The notes under the pieces were generated by a model. That model ran no database searches, was not told the origin of the DNA, and saw only the letters and a program-made list of their open reading frames with translations. A DNA stretch of 64,000 nt from Lachnospiraceae bacterium (GTDB lineage: Bacteria; Bacillota; Clostridia; Lachnospirales; Lachnospiraceae), in NCBI GenBank assembly GCA_910575555.1, contig CAJTFX010000003.1:62001-126000 (forward strand). The letters run 5' to 3'. This document shows, one piece after another, positions 7,299 to 16,013 of this stretch. How positions within the stretch are numbered: position 1 is the first letter of the stretch; every line of letters starts with the position of its first letter. Made by a program: the position numbers and the translations under genes.

Positions 7299-8474
7299 AT
7301 GATACCATTGATGAATTTGACAAGGCAGTATCAGAATTATGAGCGAAAACTGGATGAGGCAGCTCTTCGGGTGCTGCATTCCGGGAGGTATATTCTGGGA
7401 GAGGAAGTTGCCTTGTTTGAGAGAGAATTTGCAGCTTATTGCGGTGTGAAATATGCAGTAGGCGTGGGCAATGGAACAGATGCTTTAGTGCTGGCGCTTC
7501 TGTCAGCCGGAATCGGAGCAGGAGATGAGGTAATTACCTGCGCCATGAGTTTCATTGCAACGGCGGAGGCAATTGCGATTGTGGGCGCAACACCGGTTTT
7601 TGCAGATTGTACAAAAGATACATATGTCATTGATGCAGAAAAAATAGAGTCCAGAATCACAGAAAGGACCAAGGCCATTATTCCCGTGCATTTGTACGGA
7701 CAATGTGCAGATATGGATAAAATCAAAACAGTGGCAGAAAAATATGGGCTTTGTATCATAGAGGACTGTGCGCAGGCGGCAGGAGCAGAGTACAAAGGAA
7801 AACCTGCAGGTTCTATGGGGGATATGGGATGCTTTTCCTTTTTTCCTACAAAAAATCTGGGATGCGCAGGAGATGGCGGCATGATTGTGACAGATAACGA
7901 AGAACTGTACCGGCTGTGTCAGGCATACCGTGTGCATGGAAGCGGTGAGAATGGTTTGCTGGCTTATGGGAAAGAAAAGAAGGTTTCGGTGGATTTGGAA
8001 CATCTGGATTTTGGCGGAAATCTCCCCAAGTACTTTAATTTTGTGGTGGGCTATAATTCCAGGCTTGATGCGCTTCAGGCGTCATTGCTGCGGACAAAGC
8101 TGCCGTATTTAGATGAATGGAATGCAAAAAGACGTGAAATTGCGTTATATTATCATAACAATATATCGAATTCCAAGGTGAAGAAACCTGTCTGCGGATC
8201 AGAAGGAAGCCATATTTATTATGTATATGTAGTAGAAGTGAAAGACAGAGAGAAATTCCGCAGTTATATGAAAGAGCATGGAATTGCCACAGGGGTGTAT
8301 TTTCCCGTTCCGCTGCATCTGCAAAAAGTCTTTCAAGAACTGGGATATCAGACAGGAGATATGCCAAATGCAGAACATTTAGCAGAGCATGGAACAGCGA
8401 TTCCGCTTTTTCCGGAGTTGAAAGATCATGAAATGAAAAAGGTTGCGGATATTGTAAATGCATGGGAGGGATAA
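7299..8474 (+). CDS. DegT/DnrJ/EryC1/StrS sugar aminotransferase (WbpE/WlbC-like)
   Basis: PLP-dependent aminotransferase that puts an amino group on a keto-sugar nucleotide. With the two genes that follow, it fits the 3-amino step in making UDP-2,3-diacetamido-2,3-dideoxy-glucuronate. 391 aa, the usual length. Motifs: GNGTDALVLAL, PVHLYGQCADMD, IEDCAQAAGAEYKG, SFFPTKNLGCAGDGG (PLP-Lys in the TKN motif) and the YNSRLDALQA region. ATG 7299 is chosen because GGGAGG ends 7 nt upstream; GTG 7275 and ATG 7293 are less well placed. The stop is 1 nt before the next start. Confidence 0.88.
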   Translation: MIPLMNLTRQYQNYERKLDEAALRVLHSGRYILGEEVALFEREFAAYCGVKYAVGVGNGTDALVLALLSAGIGAGDEVITCAMSFIATAEAIAIVGATPVFADCTKDTYVIDAEKIESRITERTKAIIPVHLYGQCADMDKIKTVAEKYGLCIIEDCAQAAGAEYKGKPAGSMGDMGCFSFFPTKNLGCAGDGGMIVTDNEELYRLCQAYRVHGSGENGLLAYGKEKKVSVDLEHLDFGGNLPKYFNFVVGYNSRLDALQASLLRTKLPYLDEWNAKRREIALYYHNNISNSKVKKPVCGSEGSHIYYVYVVEVKDREKFRSYMKEHGIATGVYFPVPLHLQKVFQELGYQTGDMPNAEHLAEHGTAIPLFPELKDHEMKKVADIVNAWEG

Positions 8475-8475
8475 G

Positions 8476-9057
8476 ATGAACAAGAATGTACGAATACATC
8501 CTTCCGCATGTGTAAGCGAAAAATCCCAGGTGGGAGCGGGTACTAGCGTCTGGCAGAACTGCAATATTATGGAAGGCGCTACCATTGGAGAAAACTGTAA
8601 TCTGGGCGCCAATGTATTTATTGAAAATGGCGTGGTGATAGGCAATCAGGTAAAAATTAAAAACAATATCGCCATTTATTCCGGGGTTGTCTGTGAAGAT
8701 GATGTGTTCCTTGGGACAAACTGTGTGTTTACGAATGTGATAAATCCAAGGAGTTTTATCAGCAGAAAGTCCGAATTTAAACCTACCATTATTAAAAAAG
8801 GCGCAACGATCGGGGCAAATGCAACCATTATATGCGGTCATACCATCGGGAGTTATGCTCTGGTAGGAGCAGGCGCAGTGGTGACAAAAGATGTGCCGGA
8901 CTATGGACTGATGCTGGGAAATCCGGCAAAACTGACGGGATATGTCTGCAAATGCGGGACAACCATGAATGCTTTGGATAAGAAACTGATATGTCCTTTA
9001 TGTGGGAATCAATATCAGTTAAATGAGACAGGGATTGAAATTATAAGGGAGGTTTAG
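8476..9057 (+). CDS. Left-handed beta-helix N-acetyltransferase (WbpD/WlbB-like)
   Basis: 193-aa hexapeptide-repeat acetyltransferase, expected to acetylate the 3-amino group of the UDP-amino-sugar from acetyl-CoA; family members are trimers. Hexad repeats run from about residue 5 to 150 (VGAGTSVWQNC, GENCNLGANVFIEN, FLGTNCVFTN, GATIGANATIICG). After the helix comes GYVCKCG and ICPLCGNQY, a C-terminal zinc-ribbon-like tail with CxC and CxxC pairs. GGGAGGG lies 5 nt before ATG 8476; the longer frame from 8458 overlaps the previous gene and is not favoured. Confidence 0.87.
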   Translation: MNKNVRIHPSACVSEKSQVGAGTSVWQNCNIMEGATIGENCNLGANVFIENGVVIGNQVKIKNNIAIYSGVVCEDDVFLGTNCVFTNVINPRSFISRKSEFKPTIIKKGATIGANATIICGHTIGSYALVGAGAVVTKDVPDYGLMLGNPAKLTGYVCKCGTTMNALDKKLICPLCGNQYQLNETGIEIIREV

Positions 9058-9062
9058 GAAAA

Positions 9063-10142
9063 GTGAGATATGCATTAATTGGCTGCGGAAGGATATCGGC
9101 AAACCATATCAAAGCCGCATTGAACAATCATCTGGAAATTGCGGCGGTAAGTGATATCAAAGAAGAGCATATGGAAGAATTACTGGAAAAATATAATCTT
9201 CAGGAAGAAATATCCATTAAACGGTACACAGATTATCAGAAAATGCTGGAGGAAGTGAAACCGGAGCTTGTCAGCATTGCCACGAAGAGCGGAATTCATG
9301 CAGAAATTGCCCTGAACTGTATAGAAGCCGGAGTTCATGTAATCATTGAGAAGCCCATGGCAATGAATATCCAGGATGCAGATGCGATTATCCGGCGCTC
9401 CTGTGAGAAAAACGTGAAAGTAGCGGTATGTCATCAAAATCGTTTTAACATTGCGGTGCAGGAGATGCGCCACGCATTGGAACAGGGGAGATTTGGAAAA
9501 CTTTCTCATGGGTCTGTTCATGTGAGGTGGAATCGGAACCAGAATTATTATACACAGGCGGCCTGGCGGGGAACCTGGGAACAGGATGGCGGAGCCCTGA
9601 TGAATCAGTGCATTCATGGGATAGATTTGCTTTGCTGGATGATGGGAGGCGAAGTGGAGGAAGTGTACGGAGCCACCAGGCAGCGGTTTCATTATTATCT
9701 GGAAGCGGAAGATGTAGGAATGGCAGTGCTGAAGTTTAAGAACGGTGCGGTAGCAACTGTGGAAGGAACCACCAATGTGTATCCGAAGAATCTGGAGGAG
9801 ACGTTGTATTTATTTGGTGAAAACGGAACTGTAAAATTAGGCGGAACCTCTACGAACAATATTGAAGTCTGGGATTTTGCAGATGAGACAGAAAAAGACC
9901 ATCAGAAGCAGGGATTGACAGAAGAGACCAGTAATGTGTATGGGAATGGGCATTCCAGTCTGTTTGCAGATATGGTTCAGGCAATCGAAGAGAACAGAGA
10001 GCCTTATGTAGACGCGAAGGCCGGCAGAAATGCGTTGGAAGTGATACTGGCCATTTATAAAAGCCAGAGAGAAGACATGCCGGTAAGACTGCCGCTGAAG
10101 GATTTTGCAAGCACAGATATGAAAGGGGAATTTTATAAGTGA
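9063..10142 (+). CDS. Gfo/Idh/MocA oxidoreductase (WbpB/WlbA-like UDP-GlcNAcA 3-dehydrogenase)
   Basis: 359-aa NAD(P)-dependent oxidoreductase. The N-terminal Rossmann motif is YALIGCGRISANH (GxGxxS-type), and the EKPMAMN segment supplies the catalytic Lys of this family. GGALMNQCIHGIDLLCWMMG matches WlbA/WbpB, which oxidise the C3 hydroxyl of UDP-N-acetylglucosaminuronate for the aminotransferase upstream. The GTG start at 9063 has GGGAGG about 10 nt upstream. The stop overlaps the next start (GTGA), a sign of translational coupling. The gene for the preceding UDP-GlcNAc 6-dehydrogenase step is not in the window. Confidence 0.87.
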   Translation: MRYALIGCGRISANHIKAALNNHLEIAAVSDIKEEHMEELLEKYNLQEEISIKRYTDYQKMLEEVKPELVSIATKSGIHAEIALNCIEAGVHVIIEKPMAMNIQDADAIIRRSCEKNVKVAVCHQNRFNIAVQEMRHALEQGRFGKLSHGSVHVRWNRNQNYYTQAAWRGTWEQDGGALMNQCIHGIDLLCWMMGGEVEEVYGATRQRFHYYLEAEDVGMAVLKFKNGAVATVEGTTNVYPKNLEETLYLFGENGTVKLGGTSTNNIEVWDFADETEKDHQKQGLTEETSNVYGNGHSSLFADMVQAIEENREPYVDAKAGRNALEVILAIYKSQREDMPVRLPLKDFASTDMKGEFYK

Positions 10143-11230
10143 AAAAAATATTGGTTCTTGTTCAAAATTATCCGAACCATGACGGCGGTGCGTTATTAAG
10201 ATATGTGCATGTCAGAAACAAGTACTATATTCAGCATGGAATAGAAGTTACAGTACTCAGTTTTGATACAAAAATGGATTATGTTATAGATGGCATAAAA
10301 GTTATTTCAGAAGAAACATATAGAAAGATAAATGAGAAATATGACATTGCAGTGTCACATGCCGCTAATGTAAGGAACCATTATCGTTTCTTAAAAAGGT
10401 ACGGCGCTTGTTTTGAACGTATGATATTTTTCTTTCATGGACATGAGGTTATGAAGATCAATGAAGTGTACCCGAAGCCTTATGAATATATGAAAAAGGA
10501 GAACTGGCTGAGGATTCAGGCGCAAAATGGCTACGATAAATTAAAGCTGTTGTTATGGCATAATTTTTATCAGAAAGTCGCCTGCAAATCTGATTTTATT
10601 TTTGTAAGCAACTGGCTTCATAATCAATTTCAGAGGTATGTAAAACTTACAGATGTGGATTTACAAGGACATGTGCATATCATCAATAATAGCGTTGGCA
10701 AAGTATTTGAGGAAAATTCATATAGGTTTGATGGAAATAAAGAATACGATTTTATTACAATACGAAACGATATGGACGGTTCTAAATATTGCGTAGATCT
10801 GGTTGATAATTTGGCGCAGAAATATCCGGAATATCGATTCCTGATCATTGGCCGCGGCAAATTTTATAAAGTACACAAGGTTCCGGAAAATGTTGTGTGG
10901 ATTGACAGATTTTTAAGTCATGAAGAAATTATGAAATATATTGACATGAGCCGGTGTGGACTTTTGCTTACGAGAGAAGATACACAGGGAGTTATGACTT
11001 GTGAATTAGCGGAATACGGCATACCGGTTATTACATCGGACATAGATGTCTGCCGGGAGATTTGCGGTGATTTAAATAATGTCAGCAGAATTAAAAACGA
11101 TGTGGAACAAGTGGATTTGAAGAAGATATATGAAACTCTGATAAGTGGAATGCCGTACGAAAAACAGGGCAAATTCAGTTATCGGAATACGGTTAACCTT
11201 GAGGAAAAAATTATAATTTCCCGGAGTTGA
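10139..11230 (+). CDS. GT-B fold glycosyltransferase (GT4-like)
   Basis: 363 aa, starting at a GTG that overlaps the stop of the oxidoreductase by 4 nt. The N-terminus KKILVLVQNYPNHDGGALLRYVHVR is typical of GT-B acceptor domains with a Gly-rich loop. The donor half contains KEYDFITIRN, YRFLIIGRGKFYKV and GLLLTREDTQGVMTCELAEYG, which replaces the usual E-x7-E block. Acceptor and donor are unknown. From here to about 17.4 kb codon use turns markedly AT-rich, suggesting a different origin from the core genes. Confidence 0.75.
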   Translation: MKKILVLVQNYPNHDGGALLRYVHVRNKYYIQHGIEVTVLSFDTKMDYVIDGIKVISEETYRKINEKYDIAVSHAANVRNHYRFLKRYGACFERMIFFFHGHEVMKINEVYPKPYEYMKKENWLRIQAQNGYDKLKLLLWHNFYQKVACKSDFIFVSNWLHNQFQRYVKLTDVDLQGHVHIINNSVGKVFEENSYRFDGNKEYDFITIRNDMDGSKYCVDLVDNLAQKYPEYRFLIIGRGKFYKVHKVPENVVWIDRFLSHEEIMKYIDMSRCGLLLTREDTQGVMTCELAEYGIPVITSDIDVCREICGDLNNVSRIKNDVEQVDLKKIYETLISGMPYEKQGKFSYRNTVNLEEKIIISRS

Positions 11231-11275
11231 TAAAACGATATCATTTAGAAAAAGAATAATGCTTGGAGGTACAGG

Positions 11276-12475
11276 TTGGATTTATTATTATTTGATCTAT
11301 TTGCAATATTGCTCATTGTCATAGATATGAGAAATTATGATAAACAAATAACGCCGCTGACAATTATCGGAGGAGTTTATACGTGTCTAATTAATTTGAA
11401 CAATCTTGTCATCAGCAATGTTTATTCTTTCATACCGGTCAATGCTCATGCATTATGGATTATATTCAGTTTTTTTCTCTTGATTTTTGCCATGGATTTT
11501 ACAGGTGGTTACTTGTATAGAAGATCCTGTCATTGCAGTTCTTCTTTTTCCATTAGATTCATAAATTACAGGAGCGTAATGCTGCTGTTTCTCACTGGGG
11601 CGGCGGCGTATGGAATGCAGTTTTTGTTATTGTACAGAACCTATGGCCTTGAGATCAAGGGTAAGGGCGGCGGAATATTAGGGCGCTTGACGCCGTTTGC
11701 ATTTATCGTTGGTCCAGTAGCATTGGATCTGGCTGCAAAGTCTGGCAAAAAATTGAGAATATTGTTTACATTGTTCTTGAACGTGGCGGTTTTTGGCATC
11801 AGCGTAGCTTTTGGCGGCAAGTATGTGATATTTATCAATTTAACCTATTTTTTGCTTTATTTTGTTATGAAACGGGATAGAAAAGCGGATCTGATGAGAA
11901 TGCTGAAAATTATTCTGCCATTGATAGGCGCCGCGGTAGGTACGTTTGTGGCTCTTTATTATGTAATTCCAGCAGTAACGGGACAGTATCGGTCAACTAT
12001 GGATTTTGCGATAAAGCATATGTTTCACTATCTGCTGGGATCTGTGACGGCAAACAATTATGCGATGTCTCACATGGGAGAGGGAGATGTTTTGATACCG
12101 TTTACTGTAATCATAAATATAGGGAAAGCCCTTGTTGGAACTACGGATTATATTAATCCAATTTATCCGTTTATCTTTCAGGTGGACAACTTGGCAAAAA
12201 CAAACGTTGCTGGTTTTTTTGGAGAAACAGCCTATAATCTGGGGTTAGCCGGGGCATATGTTTATGCAGCGGTGATTTTTGGCATAATCAATTATTTTTA
12301 TTACCAGTATAGAAAAAATAATAAGTTCTATCTGAGCTGCTGTTACTCGACAGCAATAATAGCTTTTCTGTTTTTTTGTAACTTTTATTCAGTATCCGGC
12401 GTTTTCCTGCCGTTGCTGCTGGCTGTTTTTTTAGATGTTTTTTCATTGTGCAGAGTGGGAAAATACCATATTTAA
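11276..12475 (+). CDS. Polysaccharide polymerase (Wzy-like) integral membrane protein
   Basis: 399-aa protein with about ten to twelve hydrophobic segments and a large loop in the middle to second half, the usual shape of O-antigen/capsule polymerases, which join lipid-linked repeat units outside the membrane. Sequence between such enzymes is poorly conserved, so the call rests on topology and position directly before the flippase gene. The TTG start at 11276 has GGAGG 6 nt upstream. Notable stretches are FGGKYVIFINLTYF and the loop with MFHYLLGSVTANNYAMSHMG. Confidence 0.7.
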   Translation: MDLLLFDLFAILLIVIDMRNYDKQITPLTIIGGVYTCLINLNNLVISNVYSFIPVNAHALWIIFSFFLLIFAMDFTGGYLYRRSCHCSSSFSIRFINYRSVMLLFLTGAAAYGMQFLLLYRTYGLEIKGKGGGILGRLTPFAFIVGPVALDLAAKSGKKLRILFTLFLNVAVFGISVAFGGKYVIFINLTYFLLYFVMKRDRKADLMRMLKIILPLIGAAVGTFVALYYVIPAVTGQYRSTMDFAIKHMFHYLLGSVTANNYAMSHMGEGDVLIPFTVIINIGKALVGTTDYINPIYPFIFQVDNLAKTNVAGFFGETAYNLGLAGAYVYAAVIFGIINYFYYQYRKNNKFYLSCCYSTAIIAFLFFCNFYSVSGVFLPLLLAVFLDVFSLCRVGKYHI

Positions 12476-12487
12476 CAGGGAGAGGTC

Positions 12488-13888
12488 ATGAGCTCGCAAG
12501 TTGGTTTGAATCAAATTAAAAAAAATGTCGGGTTATCAGTCAGTGCACAGGTAATTTCGTTAGCAGTCAGTTTTATTATGAATTTGATTTTGCCCAAATT
12601 TATCAGTGAGTATCAATATGCCTTATGGCAGACATATTTGCTGTATATCGGGTATGTTGGGATATTGCATTTTGGTCTGTTGGACGGAATTGTTCTGAGA
12701 TATTCGCAATACGATTATGATGAATTGGATAAGCCAAAGATACGTTCGCAGTTTCAATGTTTGTTGGCAATGACGAGCGCATTTTGCCTGATTGCTTTTT
12801 TTTGCGCCAGTATATTTTGTCAGGCAGAAATGAAACTGGTATTTTATATGACAGCGATTGGTATTGTTGTGAGAACAATATTTACATATACATCTTATTC
12901 TTTTCAGATTACCAATCGCATTAAACAGTACGCCGGAATGGTTATTGGATACCGGGTATTTTACGGCTTAGGGGCAATTCTAATGCTGCTTCTGGGATGT
13001 GATGATTTTTATTTTTTCTGTATGGTAGATCTTTGCAGTGATGTGTTTGGAATACTGTTTGCGTCACGCAATAATAAGGGAATGTATTTTGGACGTTCTT
13101 TGCAAATCAAAGATGCGTTCGAAGAGGCCAGGAAGAATATTTCTGCCGGTATTATGTTGATGGCGTCTAATTGGAGTTCTTTTTTGCTGACAGGGAGCGC
13201 CAGAATGATGATTCAGTGGCATTGGGACAAAATTACCTTTGGGAAAGTTTCTTTTGCCTTCAGCATTACAAATCTATTTTTAACATTTGTAACGGCAATC
13301 AGTGTTGTTTTATTTCCTTCTTTAAAGAGAATGGATGAAGGAAATTTGCCGAAGCTGTATAAAAAAATCAGGGATGCAATGAATCCGATAATGATAGCAA
13401 TATTGGTTTTCTATTATCCAGGATGTTGGATTTTAAGGAAGTGGCTGCCGGGATACAATAATAGTTTATCATATTTAGGGGTATTATTGCCGATGATCAT
13501 TTTTTCATCAAAAATCAGCCTGTTAACAAATAATTATTTGAAGACTTTGAGAAAAGAAAAGCAAATGCTTATTATTAATTTGATTTCTGTTGGAACTGCT
13601 ATTTGTCTGTTTATTTTCAGCGCCTATGTTGCCGATAGTCTAAAGATGCTGTTGATATTTATTGTCGGCGCAATTATGCTGTGCTCCATTTTATCGGAAG
13701 CGATTGTTATGAAAACATTAAATATATTTAATGTAAAAAGTTTTATAGGTGAAATTGTAATGACAGTTGTTTTTATATTTTCAACGATGGTTCCGTCTCA
13801 GATTATGGGAATGTGGATTTACAGTATGGCAGTAGGTGTATTTTTATTTTTGAACAGAAAGAGTATCCAATCGGTTCTTGCTAGATGA
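12488..13888 (+). CDS. Oligosaccharide flippase (Wzx-like, MATE/MOP superfamily)
   Basis: 466 aa with about twelve to fourteen transmembrane helices. The N-terminus (NQIKKNVGLSVSAQVISLAV then NLILPKFISEYQYALWQTY) is the standard opening of polysaccharide_synt flippases, which move undecaprenyl-diphosphate oligosaccharides across the membrane. It begins 12 nt after the polymerase gene. Wzy, Wzx and a Wzz-like protein in one locus point to Wzx/Wzy-dependent assembly. Confidence 0.88.
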   Translation: MSSQVGLNQIKKNVGLSVSAQVISLAVSFIMNLILPKFISEYQYALWQTYLLYIGYVGILHFGLLDGIVLRYSQYDYDELDKPKIRSQFQCLLAMTSAFCLIAFFCASIFCQAEMKLVFYMTAIGIVVRTIFTYTSYSFQITNRIKQYAGMVIGYRVFYGLGAILMLLLGCDDFYFFCMVDLCSDVFGILFASRNNKGMYFGRSLQIKDAFEEARKNISAGIMLMASNWSSFLLTGSARMMIQWHWDKITFGKVSFAFSITNLFLTFVTAISVVLFPSLKRMDEGNLPKLYKKIRDAMNPIMIAILVFYYPGCWILRKWLPGYNNSLSYLGVLLPMIIFSSKISLLTNNYLKTLRKEKQMLIINLISVGTAICLFIFSAYVADSLKMLLIFIVGAIMLCSILSEAIVMKTLNIFNVKSFIGEIVMTVVFIFSTMVPSQIMGMWIYSMAVGVFLFLNRKSIQSVLAR

Positions 13889-13947
13889 ATACTAATGGAA
13901 TAATGGAACAATTTATACAGAATTTATGAGTAAGGAAAGTGAGATTT

Positions 13948-14919
13948 ATGAATGATTTGGCAATAATACTATTAAATTATAACGGCTCCAGGGATACGAT
14001 TGAGTGCATACAGTCTTTGGATGAATCTGAAACTAACTTCACATACCATGTATACATTATGGATAACAATTCTAAAAGCTCGGAACGGGATATTTTAGAG
14101 GAATATGTGAGGAGCAGGCATGATTTCAAGATCTGCAGCAGCCTTGCATTTGAAGAAAAAAAGCTGAGGGGAAATTTACTTATTTTATCTGATGACAACG
14201 CAGGATTTGCATGCGGGAATAATAAGGTTATTCGGGAGATTTATAAAGAATATTCGTTTATTTCGCTGTTGAATAATGACACTGTGGTAAAGGCCGATTT
14301 TATTGAACAGATGATTGAACTGTTGAATAAGGACAAAAACGTTGGTTTTGCAAGCTGTAGAATCAACAATTATTATGATCGCAGTTTGTTGTGGAACTGC
14401 GGCGGCGTTCTTAGGCCATGGGGATTAAGAAAGTATTATTCAGAAAAAGATCTGGAGAAGATGCCGGATATTATTTCCGCTGAATTCATCACGGGGTGCG
14501 CGTTATTTGTAAGGCCTGCAGTGATAGAAAAATTTGGAGTACTATCAGAGGATTTTTTTCATGGTGAAGAAGATTTCAATTTCTGCTGGAGAATGAAGAA
14601 AAATCATGTGATAGGTAAATGTATCAATAAAACGCTGGTTTATCATAAAGTGGGAGCCACCAGTAAAAGGGAGAGGGGACAGTTGGGAAAAGTTGCAGGA
14701 TATTATGTATACCGTATGGTAGATATGAAGCAATTCTATCCTAAAATTGTATGGCATGCGTGGAAAGTTACGCTGACACAGATTCTTAAAATACGATGGA
14801 AAAGAGCCGGATATTCCAAAGATGATATTAGAAAGATGTTGGATCTTCTCAAACGTGCGTCAGAATTAAAATCGCTAAATCGTGAAGATACCCTGAAGAT
14901 TTGGAATTTGACCTATTAA
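13948..14919 (+). CDS. Glycosyltransferase family 2 (rhamnosyltransferase-like)
   Basis: 323-aa GT-A fold inverting enzyme. It shows LAIILLNYNGSRDTIECIQS at the N-terminus, the nucleotide-binding VYIMDNNSKSS, FACGNNKVI, the metal-site variant LLNNDTVV in place of DxD, and FFHGEEDFNFCWRMKK with the catalytic-base ED. The C-terminal tail is rich in basic helices. I prefer ATG 13948; an upstream in-frame GTG at 13939 sits almost on the purine-rich site. It probably uses a TDP- or UDP-sugar donor; specificity is not visible. Confidence 0.85.
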   Translation: MNDLAIILLNYNGSRDTIECIQSLDESETNFTYHVYIMDNNSKSSERDILEEYVRSRHDFKICSSLAFEEKKLRGNLLILSDDNAGFACGNNKVIREIYKEYSFISLLNNDTVVKADFIEQMIELLNKDKNVGFASCRINNYYDRSLLWNCGGVLRPWGLRKYYSEKDLEKMPDIISAEFITGCALFVRPAVIEKFGVLSEDFFHGEEDFNFCWRMKKNHVIGKCINKTLVYHKVGATSKRERGQLGKVAGYYVYRMVDMKQFYPKIVWHAWKVTLTQILKIRWKRAGYSKDDIRKMLDLLKRASELKSLNREDTLKIWNLTY

Positions 14920-14969
14920 ATGGATAGATGATACGCTTTGGTGAATTGAAGACAGAATAGGAGGTAACT

Positions 14970-15920
14970 ATGAACCGCATATATGTAAGGATGAGTGGAA
15001 GGCTTGGAAATCAATTATTCAGATATGCTGCCGCAAGATATGTTCAGGAAACGCAAGGAGGCAGTCTTTATTTAGATTTTTCGCCAGTCTATAAAGAAGC
15101 GAGAGAGAAACCAGAAGAATTAGGTTTTGAAAATTCTTTAAAGTACTTTAATATAAAGGAGCATCAATTAGGCTCTGCTACCGTATTGGATTTAGATAAA
15201 GGAAATTTTGTTCAAAAGATCAAATTCGTTATTTCGATGATGATACTCCGATCGGGGGGGGGGGGAAGTGGATTATTTAATTGGCTCAATAAACGGAACT
15301 CTAAAAGCGGATTGTACATAACAATCGGAGGCCCGGCATACTGTGCAATTCAAAAGTCTTCTGCAAAGGACAAGTTTGTTTATGGTCGGTTTGAAGATGT
15401 AAGATATTTTGATAAGATTCGTAATCAGCTATTGGATGAAATTCAGCCGGTAGAGGCAGAGTTAATTGAAAATAAGTTCTTATATGACGTTTTAAAATCT
15501 GATGCTGAGACGGTTTGTATTTCTATACGCCGCGGTGATTATATATCGAATGCGGAGGTTGAAAAAAAGCTTAATATTTGCAGCAAAGAGTATTTTGAAA
15601 AGGCGGTTAACTGTATCAAAGAAAAGGTGAAAAATCCGGTATTCGTAGTATTTTCTGATGATGTCGAATGGTGCAGAAATAATATAGATTTTATCGGCAA
15701 GAACAGCTGTTATTTTGAATCAGGAAAAGATGCCGTGTGGGAGAAGTTGAGGATGATGTATATGTGCAAACATTTTATCATTTCTAATTCCACTTTCTCC
15801 TGGTGGGCGCAGTATTTATCAAGAAATGAAGATAAGATTGTAGTTTCTCCGAAATACTGGTTTAAGAATGAAAATGGCGATAAATACCCGCTGTTATTGG
15901 AGTCATTCATAAAAATATAG
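14970..15920 (+). CDS. Alpha-1,2-fucosyltransferase (GT11) with in-frame G12 tract
   Basis: 316-aa GDP-fucose glycosyltransferase of family GT11. Motifs: RMSGRLGNQLFRYAAARY at the N-terminus, SIRRGDYI (the conserved HxRRGDY-type GDP-fucose motif, about residue 187), VFSDDVEWC and NSTFSWWAQYL. AGGAGG precedes the ATG by 7 nt. Around residue 95 twelve consecutive G encode part of Ser-Gly-Gly-Gly-Gly-Ser, a low-complexity stretch between the two halves. The frame is open as written; loss or gain of one G would truncate the enzyme. No GDP-fucose synthesis genes are in the window. Confidence 0.9.
   Translation: MNRIYVRMSGRLGNQLFRYAAARYVQETQGGSLYLDFSPVYKEAREKPEELGFENSLKYFNIKEHQLGSATVLDLDKGNFVQKIKFVISMMILRSGGGGSGLFNWLNKRNSKSGLYITIGGPAYCAIQKSSAKDKFVYGRFEDVRYFDKIRNQLLDEIQPVEAELIENKFLYDVLKSDAETVCISIRRGDYISNAEVEKKLNICSKEYFEKAVNCIKEKVKNPVFVVFSDDVEWCRNNIDFIGKNSCYFESGKDAVWEKLRMMYMCKHFIISNSTFSWWAQYLSRNEDKIVVSPKYWFKNENGDKYPLLLESFIKI
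15254..15265. repeat. Homopolymer G12 inside the fucosyltransferase gene
   Basis: Twelve G in a row in an AT-rich gene, the longest homopolymer I found in this window. It keeps the reading frame as written. Confidence 0.9.
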
Positions 15921-16013
15921 TGATAGAGACAGAAGGGAGAAATAATGTGCGGTAAGAAAGAAGCAATAATTGATTAAGGCTGTTATGAGTAAATTTGTGT
16001 GGAGGATATTTTA

